Of a DNA stretch of 47,847 nt, positions 8,047 through 16,778 are shown piece after piece. The notes under the pieces were generated by a model that did not search any database, had not been told where the DNA came from, and saw nothing but the letters and a program-made list of their open reading frames with translations. Position 1 is the first letter of the stretch; the number at the start of each line of letters is the position of its first letter. The stretch covers positions 1-47,847 of the forward strand of contig CANIIC010000010.1 of the NCBI GenBank assembly GCA_947467395.1, given 5' to 3'. Origin of the DNA: Bryobacterales bacterium (GTDB lineage Bacteria > Acidobacteriota > Terriglobia > Bryobacterales > Bryobacteraceae). The position numbers were made by a program, and so were the translations under genes.

Positions 8047-8709
8047 CTACCGAACGACGCAGGTCCACTCGCCTTCGTCGTTCTGGAAGCCCGACAGGAT
8101 GCGCACCTTTGCGACGCGCTCCAGATCCGGCAGCAGCGGTCCCAGCACATCTTCGCTGATGTTTGCGACCACCACATCAAAGGAGTTAGACTTCACCGCA
8201 TCCACGCTGCCCTGAAAGAACGGCACCACGCGAGCCGTTTCCAGATCGATATCACAGGCGATGACATTCCCCGCCCCCAGCATCTGGGCCGCAATCGACA
8301 AGATGCCGGAGCCGCTGCCCACATCGAGCACACGATCGCCGGGCCGAATGTGTTGTTCCATCGCAGCGAGACACTTCTGCGTACAGGGATGTTGGCCAGT
8401 ACCGCACTGATTGCCTGGGTTGATCTCCAGGCGAAAGCGACCCGCAGGCGTAGGGTCCGTGTTCCAGGGCGGCACGACGAAGAACTTCTCGCCAACTTCA
8501 AGAGCAGGCCACTCGTCCTGAATCTTCGTCACCCAGTCGATGGTCGGCGCAGGCTCGGCCTTCCCGAAACGCGCAGCCGCATCTTCACTCTCAAACCAGG
8601 CTTCGACTTCGCCCGGGCCTTCGGTGACTCCCAGTGTCCCCGCTTCCCACAGCTCCGCGATGAGTTCGTCCTGAGCCTCGGGTTCCACTGCAATCTTGAC
8701 CGTGAACAT
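8047..8709 (-). CDS. prmA: Short PrmA-like ribosomal protein L11 methyltransferase
   Basis: 220 residues, against about 290 in classical PrmA. The N-terminal substrate-recognition part is present (VEPEAQDELIAELWEAGTLGV). It is followed by the PrmA hallmark GTGQHPCTQKCL, the SAM-binding motif VLDVGSGSGILSIAA, ACDID and VVANISEDVLGPLLP. The segment between ACDID and VVANI and the C-terminal sheet are shorter than usual. The expected role is trimethylation of ribosomal protein L11. The ATG overlaps the stop of the acyl-CoA synthetase (TAATG), so it ends the TPR-TPR-synthetase operon. A related small-molecule or protein methyltransferase is the alternative. Confidence 0.82.
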   Translation of the reverse strand: MFTVKIAVEPEAQDELIAELWEAGTLGVTEGPGEVEAWFESEDAAARFGKAEPAPTIDWVTKIQDEWPALEVGEKFFVVPPWNTDPTPAGRFRLEINPGNQCGTGQHPCTQKCLAAMEQHIRPGDRVLDVGSGSGILSIAAQMLGAGNVIACDIDLETARVVPFFQGSVDAVKSNSFDVVVANISEDVLGPLLPDLERVAKVRILSGFQNDEGEWTCVVR

Positions 8710-10271
8710 TATCCGTGCACCCTTGTTTTCTGTCCAACCCAGAACTTCTCGCGCAGTTCCATTTTGCGAATCTTGCCCGTACCTGTCTTGGGCAACGGCT
8801 GCGCTGCAAACTCTACGATCTTCGGCAGCTTGAACTTCGCCAAGCGAGGCGTGAGGAACTCGATCAATTCATCCTTGGTCAAGGCCGAACGCAGCACTAC
8901 GATCGCTGCCGGCACTTCCCCCCAGCGTTCATCAGGGGCCGCGACCACCGCACACTCCACCACTGCGGGATGCGCCGCAATCGCGTTCTCCACCTCGATG
9001 GAAGAAACGTTCTCCCCGCCGGAGATGATGATCTGCTTCTTGCGGTCAACGATATTGATGTAGTTGTCCGGCTCCCACGTTGCCATGTCGCCGGTGTGGA
9101 ACCAGTTGCCGCTAAACACGGCCTGCGTTGCCGCAGGTTCACCGAAGTAGCTGTCCATGACGTGGTCGCCCATGGCGACAATCTCACCGACACTAATACC
9201 GTCCTTGGGTACGTCCTGCAACTCGGCATCCACCACACGCAGCGTCATGCCCGGCAGCGGCCAGCCGGTCTTTGATTGACGCACGTGGCGCTCGTCATCG
9301 GGAAGGCGCACGGCCGAACCCTTGGGCTCGGTATGCGTGATTACCGGAGTCGTCTCCGTGAGTCCGTACCCAGTGGAACATTCGCAACCGAATGCATTCT
9401 CGATGCGCTTCACCAATTCCGGGGAATTCGCCGCGCCCCCCATATTGATGTGGCGCAAGCTCGACAAATCGTACATCTCACGCACCGGCGAGTTCAGCAA
9501 CGCATTCGCCATCGTGGGAACGAGGCACATGTCAGTGCCGCGATGCCGCTGAATCAACTCAAATACGTGTTCCGGCTCGAAGCGCCTCACCAGGATCTGC
9601 CTGGTCCCCAACATCGTCGAGGCCTGCGGCCGGCCCCAGCCATTCGCGTGATAGAACGGGATCGTCTGCAAGTCGATCATCGTCTCCGCCTGCCGATATT
9701 GCAGCGCATAATCGAGAGCGTGCAGGTAGAGCGTGCGATGCGATAAAGCTACACCTTTGGGCGCTCCCGTCGAACCGCTGGTGTAGAAGAGTTCGGCAAT
9801 CGCCAGTTCATCGTAGCTGAAGATGTCCGCCTGCTCTTCGTGCCCCGATGCCAACATCGCTTCATAGTCGCGATCGATGTTGATCGCGAATTCAAGTGAT
9901 GGACAGGAGCCACGCAGGCGTTCAACCAGCGGCGCGAACTCGTCTTCGAACAAGATCGCCCGGGCGCCCGCGTGCCGCAGAATCGCGGCCAGCTCGGGTT
10001 CCGACAGGCGCACATTCAACGGGAGCAGGATCGCGCGCGCCTGCGGAACGCCGTAGTAGCCCTCGTACAACTGATGCACGTTGAAGCTGAGATACGCGAC
10101 GCGGTCCCCTGGGGCGATCCCGAGCTTCGTCAGTCCGATGGCAAGGCGCTCGGCGCGGACTTTCAGTTCGGCGTAGGTGAACTCACGCTCTCCACACACC
10201 ATGCCGATGCGCGATCCGAAGAGGCCCGCCGCGCGATGCAGAAACCGCAACGGCGTGAGAGGGACAAACAT
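8709..10271 (-). CDS. Acyl-CoA synthetase (AMP-forming)
   Basis: 520 residues, typical of the ANL superfamily. The P-loop is ELFYTSGSTGAPKGV, followed by the aromatic motif YGLTETTP, the hinge region WFHTGDMATWEPDNYINIVDRKKQIIISGGENVSSIEVE, and the C-terminal catalytic lysine in LPKTGTGKIRKMELRE. It activates a carboxylic acid to acyl-AMP and then acyl-CoA. Medium- or long-chain fatty acids are likely by similarity, but the substrate cannot be read from sequence. It lacks a signal peptide, so it is cytoplasmic. Its start abuts the stop of the second TPR gene and its stop overlaps the prmA start, making it an inner gene of the operon. Confidence 0.92.
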   Translation of the reverse strand: MFVPLTPLRFLHRAAGLFGSRIGMVCGEREFTYAELKVRAERLAIGLTKLGIAPGDRVAYLSFNVHQLYEGYYGVPQARAILLPLNVRLSEPELAAILRHAGARAILFEDEFAPLVERLRGSCPSLEFAINIDRDYEAMLASGHEEQADIFSYDELAIAELFYTSGSTGAPKGVALSHRTLYLHALDYALQYRQAETMIDLQTIPFYHANGWGRPQASTMLGTRQILVRRFEPEHVFELIQRHRGTDMCLVPTMANALLNSPVREMYDLSSLRHINMGGAANSPELVKRIENAFGCECSTGYGLTETTPVITHTEPKGSAVRLPDDERHVRQSKTGWPLPGMTLRVVDAELQDVPKDGISVGEIVAMGDHVMDSYFGEPAATQAVFSGNWFHTGDMATWEPDNYINIVDRKKQIIISGGENVSSIEVENAIAAHPAVVECAVVAAPDERWGEVPAAIVVLRSALTKDELIEFLTPRLAKFKLPKIVEFAAQPLPKTGTGKIRKMELREKFWVGQKTRVHG

Positions 10272-10955
10272 CTACTTCTTGAAATCCGCGCTGCGATCGA
10301 AGGACGTGGCCGCAGTTTCATCGGCAGTGGCACCATCCAAATCCCCTAGCGCGCGACGCGATTTGGCTCGCGAGAAATACGCCAACGGAGCATCGCGGAC
10401 TTCATTGATGATCCACGTGTAGTCTTCAATCGCCTCAGCGTGCTGACCCAATTGGGCGTAAGCGTCGCCACGCCGGTAGTGGGCGTCTACCGTAGGTCTC
10501 TGCGCGATGATCTTGGTGAGTTCCTCGGCAGCGTGGCGATGGTCGCCTTTTTCATCGTAGATGCCAGCCCGTGCGATCCGAGCCTCCAACAAGTCAGCCT
10601 TAATCTGCAACGCCGCCTGATAGTCGGCTAGCGCATCGTCCGGCTTATTCAAGTTCTGCTCGGCGATCCCACGCTGATAGTGCGCGTTCCAGGAATTCGG
10701 CTCAATCGCCAACGCTTCATTGAACCGCAGAACCGCCTGCTCATACTTCCCAGGACTGAGGTTCTTGATACCGGCCTGCACCAAGGCTTCGGCCCGTTCC
10801 GGAGCGCTAGTCAGGTACAGAACCCCTTGCCAGACCGAACCCGCAAGCACAAGCCCGAACAGCGTGAAGATCACCAGACGCCTCTGTTTACGACGCTGAG
10901 CCTGTTGCTCTGGAGTAAGCGGAGCCGGAGCAGCTTTGGAGAGAGGTGCGGACAT
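10272..10955 (-). CDS. Membrane-anchored TPR protein, copy 2
   Basis: 227 residues from ATG 10953-10955. A single transmembrane helix lies near residues 27-47 (LVIFTLFGLVLAGSVWQGVLYL), followed by about four TPR units (AGIKNLSPGKYEQAVLRFNEAL, YQRGIAEQNLNKPDDALADYQAAL, YRRGDAYAQLGQHAEAIEDY). The tail carries a fifth, weaker repeat. The repeats probably face the periplasm. It is a clear paralogue of the gene upstream. A -10 (GATAAT on this strand) ends 7 nt before the ATG, so its message may be leaderless. It lies 8 bp after the stop of copy 1. Its partner is unknown. Confidence 0.85.
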   Translation of the reverse strand: MSAPLSKAAPAPLTPEQQAQRRKQRRLVIFTLFGLVLAGSVWQGVLYLTSAPERAEALVQAGIKNLSPGKYEQAVLRFNEALAIEPNSWNAHYQRGIAEQNLNKPDDALADYQAALQIKADLLEARIARAGIYDEKGDHRHAAEELTKIIAQRPTVDAHYRRGDAYAQLGQHAEAIEDYTWIINEVRDAPLAYFSRAKSRRALGDLDGATADETAATSFDRSADFKK

Positions 10956-10962
10956 ATTCAAT

Positions 10963-10968
10963 ATTATC
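10963..10968 (-). promoter_or_regulatory. -10 element placing transcript start at the TPR copy 2 ATG
   Basis: GATAAT on the minus strand ends 7 nt before ATG 10955, which predicts a leaderless message. It lies inside the last codons of TPR copy 1, so copy 2 and the genes after it may have their own promoter. Confidence 0.45.
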
Positions 10969-11743
10969 GATCGTCCGACGAATGCTGCAATCCAGCAGCC
11001 AAGTTCTGGTCTATTCGGTACCCATCCTCATCGCCAAGCGCTCTGCGCGAAAGGGAACGCGCCAGGTAGACATAAGGAGCTTCACGGCGGAGAGCGATCG
11101 CCTCCGAGTAGTCGTCGACGGCCTTCTGAAACTGCCCCAGAGCGTGATAAACCTGGCCCCGTTGATAGAAGGCGTCAACAGTTGGCGTAATCTGAATCGA
11201 ACGATCCAGATCTGTGAGAGCGCTGCTTAAGTCGCCGGCAATGCGATAAAAGGTCCCGCGGGCGGCGAACGCCGCAGCCAGATTCGGATCGATCTGAATC
11301 GCCCGAGCCCAGTCCGCTAGAGCATCCTGAGCATGACCGAGGTTCTGGTGAGCGTTGCCGCGTTCCAGAAACGCAGCGGCGGTCTCTTTGACCCGGATGG
11401 ATTCAGAAAATTGAGTGATGGCACCGGCATAATCTCCCGGACCAATGCGCGACATCCCCCGCTGATAGGCTGCGTCGGCTCGAGCCGGGGCCTCAGAGAG
11501 ATAATTCACGCCCCACACTGCGCCCGCCCCAAAGACCACCGCGACCAGGGTGATCCAGATCATCCGGCGTTGCAGGGCACTCATCGGCGCCTGCGCGGAC
11601 GCAACGGCCTTCGGCGGGCGGATTTCCCGCCAGAAGCGCTCGTACCAGGGAATGATCACCTGAATGTTGCGCTCCCGAATATGAGCGGGTGGCACCGGTT
11701 TTTCCAGAATCTTTTGGATTTTCCGGATGAAGGAAACGGCCAT
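10964..11743 (-). CDS. Membrane-anchored TPR protein, copy 1
   Basis: 259 residues from ATG 11741-11743 (MAVSFIRKIQKILEKPVPP); a longer frame would run back into the divergent CoA-transferase gene. It has a basic N-terminal cytoplasmic stretch, a transmembrane helix near residues 62-82 (MIWITLVAVVFGAGAVWGVNYL), then TPR units (YQRGMSRIGPGDYAGAITQFSESI, LERGNAHQNLGHAQDALADW, AARGTFYRIAGDLSSALTDL, YQRGQVYHALGQFQKAVDDY). Helix and first repeat align with copy 2 (SEAPARAD against TSAPERAE), so the pair arose by tandem duplication. It heads the operon that includes the acyl-CoA synthetase. The role is unknown, probably a scaffold. Confidence 0.85.
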   Translation of the reverse strand: MAVSFIRKIQKILEKPVPPAHIRERNIQVIIPWYERFWREIRPPKAVASAQAPMSALQRRMIWITLVAVVFGAGAVWGVNYLSEAPARADAAYQRGMSRIGPGDYAGAITQFSESIRVKETAAAFLERGNAHQNLGHAQDALADWARAIQIDPNLAAAFAARGTFYRIAGDLSSALTDLDRSIQITPTVDAFYQRGQVYHALGQFQKAVDDYSEAIALRREAPYVYLARSLSRRALGDEDGYRIDQNLAAGLQHSSDDR

Positions 11744-11752
11744 GTAGACGAG

Positions 11753-11760
11753 ATTATAAC
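11753..11760. promoter_or_regulatory. Shared -10 for TPR copy 1 and CoA-transferase
   Basis: ATTATAAC gives TATAAT on the minus strand (11758-11753), 9 nt before the TPR ATG, and TATAAC on the plus strand (11755-11760) for the CoA-transferase genes. Its position suggests a divergent promoter built on one AT-rich core. Confidence 0.5.
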
Positions 11761-11810
11761 AGTGACGCCGTCGGCGAATGATCGGCTTCCCTTCGTGGCA
11801 AAATAGAGGC

Positions 11811-12656
11811 TTGGCACACATCACAACTCTTTCCCAGGCGATCCGGGAGTCGGTGCATGACGGTGACGTTGTGGCCCTCGAAGGATTCACTCATCTGATC
11901 CCGTACGCGGCGGGACATGAGATCGTGCGTCAGGGCAAGAAAGACCTGACCGTGATCCGCATGACGCCGGACGTGATCTACGACATGTTGATCGGCTCGG
12001 GATGCGTCAAGAAGATTGTGTTTTCGTGGGGCGGGAACCCGGGCGTCGGCAGCTTGCACCGCCTCCGCGACGCCGTAGAGAAGGACTGGCCGAAACCAAT
12101 TGAAGTGGAGGAGCACGCCCACGCCGGCATGGCTGCGATGTATGCCGCCGGCGCCGCGAATCTTCCGTTTGGTGTGCTGCGCGGTTACATCGGCACGGAC
12201 CTCACCAAGTACAACAACCGCATCAAGTTCATCGACTGCCCCTTCACCGGCGAGAAGTTGGCGGCGGTTCCGGCGCATCGTCCGGATGTTACCGTGATTC
12301 ACGCGCAGAAGGCAGATCGTAAGGGCAACGTGCAGATGTGGGGCGTCGTCGGCGTGCAAAAAGAAGCCGTCCTGGCGGCCAAGCGCAGCATCGTTACGGT
12401 GGAAGAAATCGTGGATGACCTGCAGGCTCCTCCGAACGCGGTGGTGCTGCCGTATTGGGTGGTGGGACACGTGTGCGAAGTGAAGGGCGGTGCGTTTCCG
12501 TCCTATGCGCAGGGCTACTACGCGCGCAACAACGCGTTTTACAAAAGATGGGATGACATCTCCAAGGATCGCGAGACATTCACCGCGTGGATGGAGAAAC
12601 ACATCAAAAACACGAAGGATTTCGCGGAATTCAAGCGCGTGTTGGAGGGCAAGTAA
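11811..12656 (+). CDS. CoA-transferase family I, subunit A
   Basis: 281 residues from TTG 11811 (LAHITTLSQAIRESVHDGDVVALEGFTHLIP). ATG 11778 is an alternative that adds 11 residues. I prefer the TTG because family members start just before this point; AGAGG sits close to it, and closer than usual. The fold is the type I CoA-transferase alpha subunit: DGDVVALEGF, VFSWGGNPGVGSLHR, GTDL, DVTVIHAQKADRKGNVQMWGVVG. It transfers CoA between carboxylic acids together with subunit B. It resembles the glutaconate/3-oxoacid transferase branch, but the substrate cannot be assigned. Its TAA is followed directly by the ATG of subunit B. Confidence 0.88.
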   Translation: MAHITTLSQAIRESVHDGDVVALEGFTHLIPYAAGHEIVRQGKKDLTVIRMTPDVIYDMLIGSGCVKKIVFSWGGNPGVGSLHRLRDAVEKDWPKPIEVEEHAHAGMAAMYAAGAANLPFGVLRGYIGTDLTKYNNRIKFIDCPFTGEKLAAVPAHRPDVTVIHAQKADRKGNVQMWGVVGVQKEAVLAAKRSIVTVEEIVDDLQAPPNAVVLPYWVVGHVCEVKGGAFPSYAQGYYARNNAFYKRWDDISKDRETFTAWMEKHIKNTKDFAEFKRVLEGK

Positions 12657-13436
12657 ATGAGCCTCAACTACACTAGCGATGAAATGATGACGATCGCTGC
12701 GGCTCGCAAAATCCGTAATGGGGCACCTTTGTTTGTGGGGATCGGGCTGCCGAGCGCGGCCGCGAATTTGGCGCGGCAGACGCATGCTCCGGATACGATC
12801 CTGATCTACGAGTCAGGCACGATTGGCGCGAAGCCGTCGGTATTGCCGCTCTCCATCGGCGATGGCGAATTATCGGAGACTGCGGATGCCGTAGTGTCGA
12901 TTCCGGAAATGTTCGCCTACTGGTTGCAGGGCGGGCGCGTGGCGCTGGGGTTCCTGGGCGCGGCGCAGATCGACAAATACGCCAACATCAACAGCACGGT
13001 GATCGGCGGCACGTATCAGAAGCCGAAGGTACGGTTGCCTGGCGCGGGCGGCGCACAGGAGATCGCGGCGAATTGCGGCGAAGTGCTGATCACGCTGCGC
13101 CACAACAAGCGCGCGTTCGTTGAGAAGCTGGACTTCCTCACTTCAGGCGGACATTTTGAAGGTGGCGATAGCCGGTCGAAGCGCAACCTGCCGGGTCGTG
13201 GACCGACGGCGGTGATCACGGATCTGGGGATTCTCGAACCCCACCCGGAAACGAAGGAATTGACGCTCACCAACGTTCACCAGGGTGTTACGGTGGAACA
13301 GGTCGTGGCCGAAACCGGCTGGGCGTTGAAGGTCGCAGAACAAGTGGGGACTACGGAGCCACCCACCGAACGGGAACTCGCCGTGTTGCGGGATCTGAAC
13401 GAGCGCACCGCGCGTGCGCACGCAGGTCAGCAGTAA
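12657..13436 (+). CDS. CoA-transferase family I, subunit B
   Basis: 259 residues. This is the catalytic subunit. The motif ILIYESGTIGAKP carries the glutamate that forms the CoA thioester in this family. It is followed by LSETADAVVSIPEMFAYWLQGGRVALGFLGAAQIDKYANINST, which is typical of the beta subunit. The TAA of subunit A and this ATG are contiguous (TAAATG), so the two chains are made in equal amounts. A cytoplasmic heteromer with subunit A is expected. Placement next to an acyl-CoA synthetase operon hints at fatty- or organic-acid catabolism, which is inference only. Confidence 0.9.
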   Translation: MSLNYTSDEMMTIAAARKIRNGAPLFVGIGLPSAAANLARQTHAPDTILIYESGTIGAKPSVLPLSIGDGELSETADAVVSIPEMFAYWLQGGRVALGFLGAAQIDKYANINSTVIGGTYQKPKVRLPGAGGAQEIAANCGEVLITLRHNKRAFVEKLDFLTSGGHFEGGDSRSKRNLPGRGPTAVITDLGILEPHPETKELTLTNVHQGVTVEQVVAETGWALKVAEQVGTTEPPTERELAVLRDLNERTARAHAGQQ

Positions 13437-13464
13437 ATCACAACAGTAGAACAGGAGGCGCTCT

Positions 13465-15234
13465 ATGCAGCGCAGGACGTTCTGTTTGGTCGCTGCGGCG
13501 GCCGGTGCGGAGATCGCGTTCGGGCAAGCCCCACGCACGATCGACGATTTCTTTCGCGAGTTCACGGACGAATGGGTGCGCAACAGTCCCGCGCTCGCCA
13601 CAAGCCAGCGGTATTTCACCGGTGCCGAGCAAGACAAACTGGAGCGCACGATGGCTCCAGTCACTCTCGCCGAATCGCGTAAGACCATCGCGCTGGCGCG
13701 GAAGGGACTGCTCGAGCTTCGCAAGTTCGATCGCGCGAAGATGACGGATTCGCAACGGCTGTGGGCCGATGTGATGGAGTGGCAACTCGACATCGTCGTC
13801 GACGAAGAACCGTTCCTCGACTACTCGTTCCCGCTACAGCAGATGAACGGCTGGAACGTGAACGTCGTCGAGAGATTCACGGTGGGCCGCCCGTTGACGA
13901 AGGCTCGGGACGCAGAAAATTATGTTGCGGCCTTGGGGCTAGTGAAGGCTCGCGGTGATGAAGCGATCGAAGAATCAAAGCGAATTGCAGGTAAAGGGAT
14001 CATCCCACCGCGCTTCATCCTGCAAGCGACCATCAAGCAGATGCGAAGCTTCGCAGACCCTGCGCCAGCCAGCAACCCGTTCGTCACCACGTTCGCGGAC
14101 AAGATCGCTTCTATCAAAGATCTGCCGCTCGCCAAACAAGCGCAGCTGAAGGCGGAGGCAGAGAAGATTGTCGCGTCGCAGGTGTATCCGACGTGGAAGA
14201 AGGCGATTGCGGCACTGGAAGCACAGCTACCGAAGTCGAACGACGACGCGGGGCTGTGGCGGCTCAAGGGCGGCGACGAGGCCTACGCGTACTTCCTGCG
14301 CCGCTACACGACGACCAATTTAAGCGCGGAAGAGATTCATCAGATCGGACTGCGGCAAGTGGCGACCATCGAGGCGCAGATGGACACGTTATTCCGCCAA
14401 CTGGGCCGCACGCAGGGTTCGGTGAAGGATCGCATTGAAAAACTGAAGCTCGATTTGCAGTATCCGAATCCAACCGGCGAAGCGAGTCGCGAGCAAGTGA
14501 TGAAGGATTTCAACGCCATCATTCAGGACGCGGTAAAGCGGTCCGAATCGTTGTTCGATCTGCGGCCGAAGGCACCCGTAATCGGGCAACCCTTCCCCAC
14601 ATTCCGCGAAGCGAATGCGGCGGCGAACTACAATGCTCCGTCGGCCGACGGCTCTCGTCCGGGCGTAGTACAGTTCCCGCGCCGCATCGAGCGCATGACG
14701 AAGTTCGGACTGAAGACGCTGGCATATCACGAAGCGGTGCCGGGGCATCACTTCCAGATCGGGATCCAAGTGGAAGATAAGGCGCTGCCGAAGTTCATGC
14801 AGTTGCGGGCGTTCGGCGGGATTTCGGCGAACAGCGAAGGCTGGGGCCTCTACGCGGAACGACTGGCGGCGGAATCGGGCTGGTACGACGGCGACGCGGA
14901 GGGCCTGCTGGGACAGCTTGATTCCGAGTTGTTCCGTGCGCGGCGTCTGGTGGTCGATACCGGGATGCACGCAAAGAAGTGGACGCGGCAGCAAGGCATC
15001 GATTACGGCATCGAAACCTCCGAAGTTGAACGCTACGCCGTGTATCCGGGCCAAGCTTGTTCATACATGATGGGCGAACTGAAATACATCGAGCTGCGCG
15101 AGAAGGCCCTTCAGGCTTTAGGGACGAAGTTTTCCCTGCGCGAATACCACAATGTGGTGTTACGCACGGGCTCCGTCCCTATGAATGTGATGGAGCGTCA
15201 GATCGACGGCTGGATCGCGAAGACGAAAGCCTGA
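13465..15234 (+). CDS. DUF885 family secreted protein, metallopeptidase-like
   Basis: 589 residues. A strong Shine-Dalgarno (AGGAGG near 13453-13458) precedes ATG 13465. The start MQRRTFCLVAAAAGAEIAFGQA is a short export signal. The DUF885 landmarks are HEAVPGHHFQ (about residue 423) and EGWGLYAERLA (about residue 457). HExxPGHH plus the downstream glutamate looks like a zinc-binding site, so a peptidase or hydrolase role outside the cytoplasm is plausible though unproven. The C-terminal part (YAVYPGQACSYMMGELKYIELRE) is also characteristic. It sits 28 bp after the CoA-transferase but has its own ribosome site. It converges on the aldo/keto reductase gene. Confidence 0.88.
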   Translation: MQRRTFCLVAAAAGAEIAFGQAPRTIDDFFREFTDEWVRNSPALATSQRYFTGAEQDKLERTMAPVTLAESRKTIALARKGLLELRKFDRAKMTDSQRLWADVMEWQLDIVVDEEPFLDYSFPLQQMNGWNVNVVERFTVGRPLTKARDAENYVAALGLVKARGDEAIEESKRIAGKGIIPPRFILQATIKQMRSFADPAPASNPFVTTFADKIASIKDLPLAKQAQLKAEAEKIVASQVYPTWKKAIAALEAQLPKSNDDAGLWRLKGGDEAYAYFLRRYTTTNLSAEEIHQIGLRQVATIEAQMDTLFRQLGRTQGSVKDRIEKLKLDLQYPNPTGEASREQVMKDFNAIIQDAVKRSESLFDLRPKAPVIGQPFPTFREANAAANYNAPSADGSRPGVVQFPRRIERMTKFGLKTLAYHEAVPGHHFQIGIQVEDKALPKFMQLRAFGGISANSEGWGLYAERLAAESGWYDGDAEGLLGQLDSELFRARRLVVDTGMHAKKWTRQQGIDYGIETSEVERYAVYPGQACSYMMGELKYIELREKALQALGTKFSLREYHNVVLRTGSVPMNVMERQIDGWIAKTKA

Positions 15235-15246
15235 TTCCGGTTTGGC

Positions 15247-16152
15247 CTAAAGCTTAGAGGCCGCTTCCACCTCGGCGGCGGTCAGCTTCCAGGACACGGC
15301 CGCGGCGTTGGCGCGAACCTGATCAGGCGTTTTTGCTCCGGCGATCACGCTCGACACCTCAGGCCGGGCCGCCAGGTACGACATCGCCAGCTCCAGGAGC
15401 GTGTGGCCGCGCGATTCGGCGTAGTTGATCATCTTCTCCACACGCGCGAGGTTCTCTTCAGTAAAGACCTTCGGCCCGAAACCATCCTGGGCGCGGCTGC
15501 CCTGCGGGAGAGCCAAGCCCTTGCGATACTTGCCCGTCAGCAAGCCATTGGAGAGCGGGAAGTACGGCAGAAAGCCGATACCCGTGCGGGCACATTCGGC
15601 CAGGACGCCGTTGGTTTCCGGATCGCGCTTGAACAGGCTGTAATCGTTCTGCACGCTCACGAAATAGCTGGGACCGTGCGATTGACGAGCGGTCTGCAAC
15701 TGTTCGACCGAGAAGTTGGAGCAACCGATCTCACGCACTTTGCCGGCTTTGATGGCCTTGTTGAGGGCTTCGAGCGTATCGAGGATCGGCGTTTCGGGAT
15801 CAGGACGATGCAACTGATACAGGTCGATGCAATCGACACCGAGGCGGCGCAGGCTGTCGTCGAGCGCCTTCTCGATGTAATGCGGGCGCGCGCCTTCCAT
15901 GCCGTGCCCCATCTTCATCCCGAATTTGCTGGCAATGATCATCCTGTCGCGGCGGCCTTTGATCGCCTTGCCAAGAAACTCTTCACTCTGTCCGGCACCG
16001 TAGACGTCGGCCGTATCGAAGAAGTTGATGCCTGCATCCAAGGCCGCATCGACCACAGCCTGCGTGGCGGCAGCGTCAATGCGCCAGCCGAAGTTATTGC
16101 AGCCGAGCCCTGCCAGGGAGACGTTCAGCGATCCGATTTTGCGGTGTTCCAT
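15247..16152 (-). CDS. Aldo/keto reductase
   Basis: 301 residues from ATG 16150-16152, supported by AGGAGG on this strand about 10 nt upstream. The catalytic tetrad of the family is visible: Asp in FFDTADVYG, Tyr in the same motif, Lys in IIASKFGM and His in YQLHRPDPET. The NADPH-binding end is SSVIAGAKTPDQV. It reduces carbonyls with NADPH; the natural substrate is unknown. The ATG overlaps the TAA of the nitroreductase (TAATG), so the two form an operon that faces away from the peroxiredoxin gene. A detoxification or oxidative-stress setting is a reasonable inference. Confidence 0.92.
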   Translation of the reverse strand: MEHRKIGSLNVSLAGLGCNNFGWRIDAAATQAVVDAALDAGINFFDTADVYGAGQSEEFLGKAIKGRRDRMIIASKFGMKMGHGMEGARPHYIEKALDDSLRRLGVDCIDLYQLHRPDPETPILDTLEALNKAIKAGKVREIGCSNFSVEQLQTARQSHGPSYFVSVQNDYSLFKRDPETNGVLAECARTGIGFLPYFPLSNGLLTGKYRKGLALPQGSRAQDGFGPKVFTEENLARVEKMINYAESRGHTLLELAMSYLAARPEVSSVIAGAKTPDQVRANAAAVSWKLTAAEVEAASKL

Positions 16153-16748
16153 TATTCGAGTCCTCCTGCTTGGCCCCATTTGCCGGTGAAGATAATTTCA
16201 CTCAGCGGCTTGCGCGTGCGGGGCGTGAGGTCTTTCGCGCGCAGCTCTTCAGAGAGCGTGTTGGGATCGGCAGGGTAGCCTATGGAGATCGCCACAACCG
16301 GCTGAAAGCGCTCCGGGATCTCGCAAACTTCGCGAGCTTTGTCGGCACTGAAGCCGCCCATCATGTGCATCGAGAGGCCAAGGCCCACGGCTTGCACCGC
16401 CATGTTCTCGCACGCCAGACCGAGCTCAAATAACGCGGTGGCGTTCGGCTTGCCGGCCCCGCGATCTAGCGACGCAACGGCGATCATCAACACGGCAGCC
16501 TGCTTGGCCCAGGCGTTACCACCCGCCAGAGTACTGCCGAGCGCCTCGAACGCGGCAGTATCTTCCCTGCGCGCGATGAGGAAGTGCCACGGCTGGCCGT
16601 TACCGCTCGAAGGCGCCCAGCGCGCGGCTTCAAGTAGACTGCGCAGCGTCTCAGGCTCGATGGATTGCGTCGTGTAAGCTCGCGTGCTCCAGCGTCGGGC
16701 GAGCATATCGAGGATCGGGTGGTCTGTGGGTGCGGGTCGTTCGAACAC
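16152..16748 (-). CDS. Nitroreductase family protein
   Basis: 198 residues from GTG 16746-16748. An earlier TTG at 16775 would lie on the far side of the promoter, so I reject it. The family signature is RRWSTRAYTTQSIEPETLRSLLEAARWAPSSGNGQPWHFLIAR, an FMN-binding segment, followed by GLACENMAVQAVGLGLSMHMMGGF and VVAISIGYPA. Members use NAD(P)H and FMN to reduce nitro groups, quinones or enones. TATAAT on this strand ends exactly 6 nt before the GTG, so the transcript probably starts at the start codon. It is coupled to the aldo/keto reductase. Confidence 0.88.
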   Translation of the reverse strand: MFERPAPTDHPILDMLARRWSTRAYTTQSIEPETLRSLLEAARWAPSSGNGQPWHFLIARREDTAAFEALGSTLAGGNAWAKQAAVLMIAVASLDRGAGKPNATALFELGLACENMAVQAVGLGLSMHMMGGFSADKAREVCEIPERFQPVVAISIGYPADPNTLSEELRAKDLTPRTRKPLSEIIFTGKWGQAGGLE

Positions 16749-16753
16749 CCCTG

Positions 16754-16762
16754 TATTATAAG
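16754..16762. promoter_or_regulatory. Shared -10 for nitroreductase and peroxiredoxin
   Basis: TATTATAAG gives TATTAT on the plus strand (16754-16759) and TATAAT on the minus strand (16760-16755). The plus transcript keeps an AGGAGC ribosome site before the peroxiredoxin ATG. The minus transcript would begin at the GTG of the nitroreductase. Confidence 0.55.
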
Positions 16763-16778
16763 AATATAGGAGCAACGC

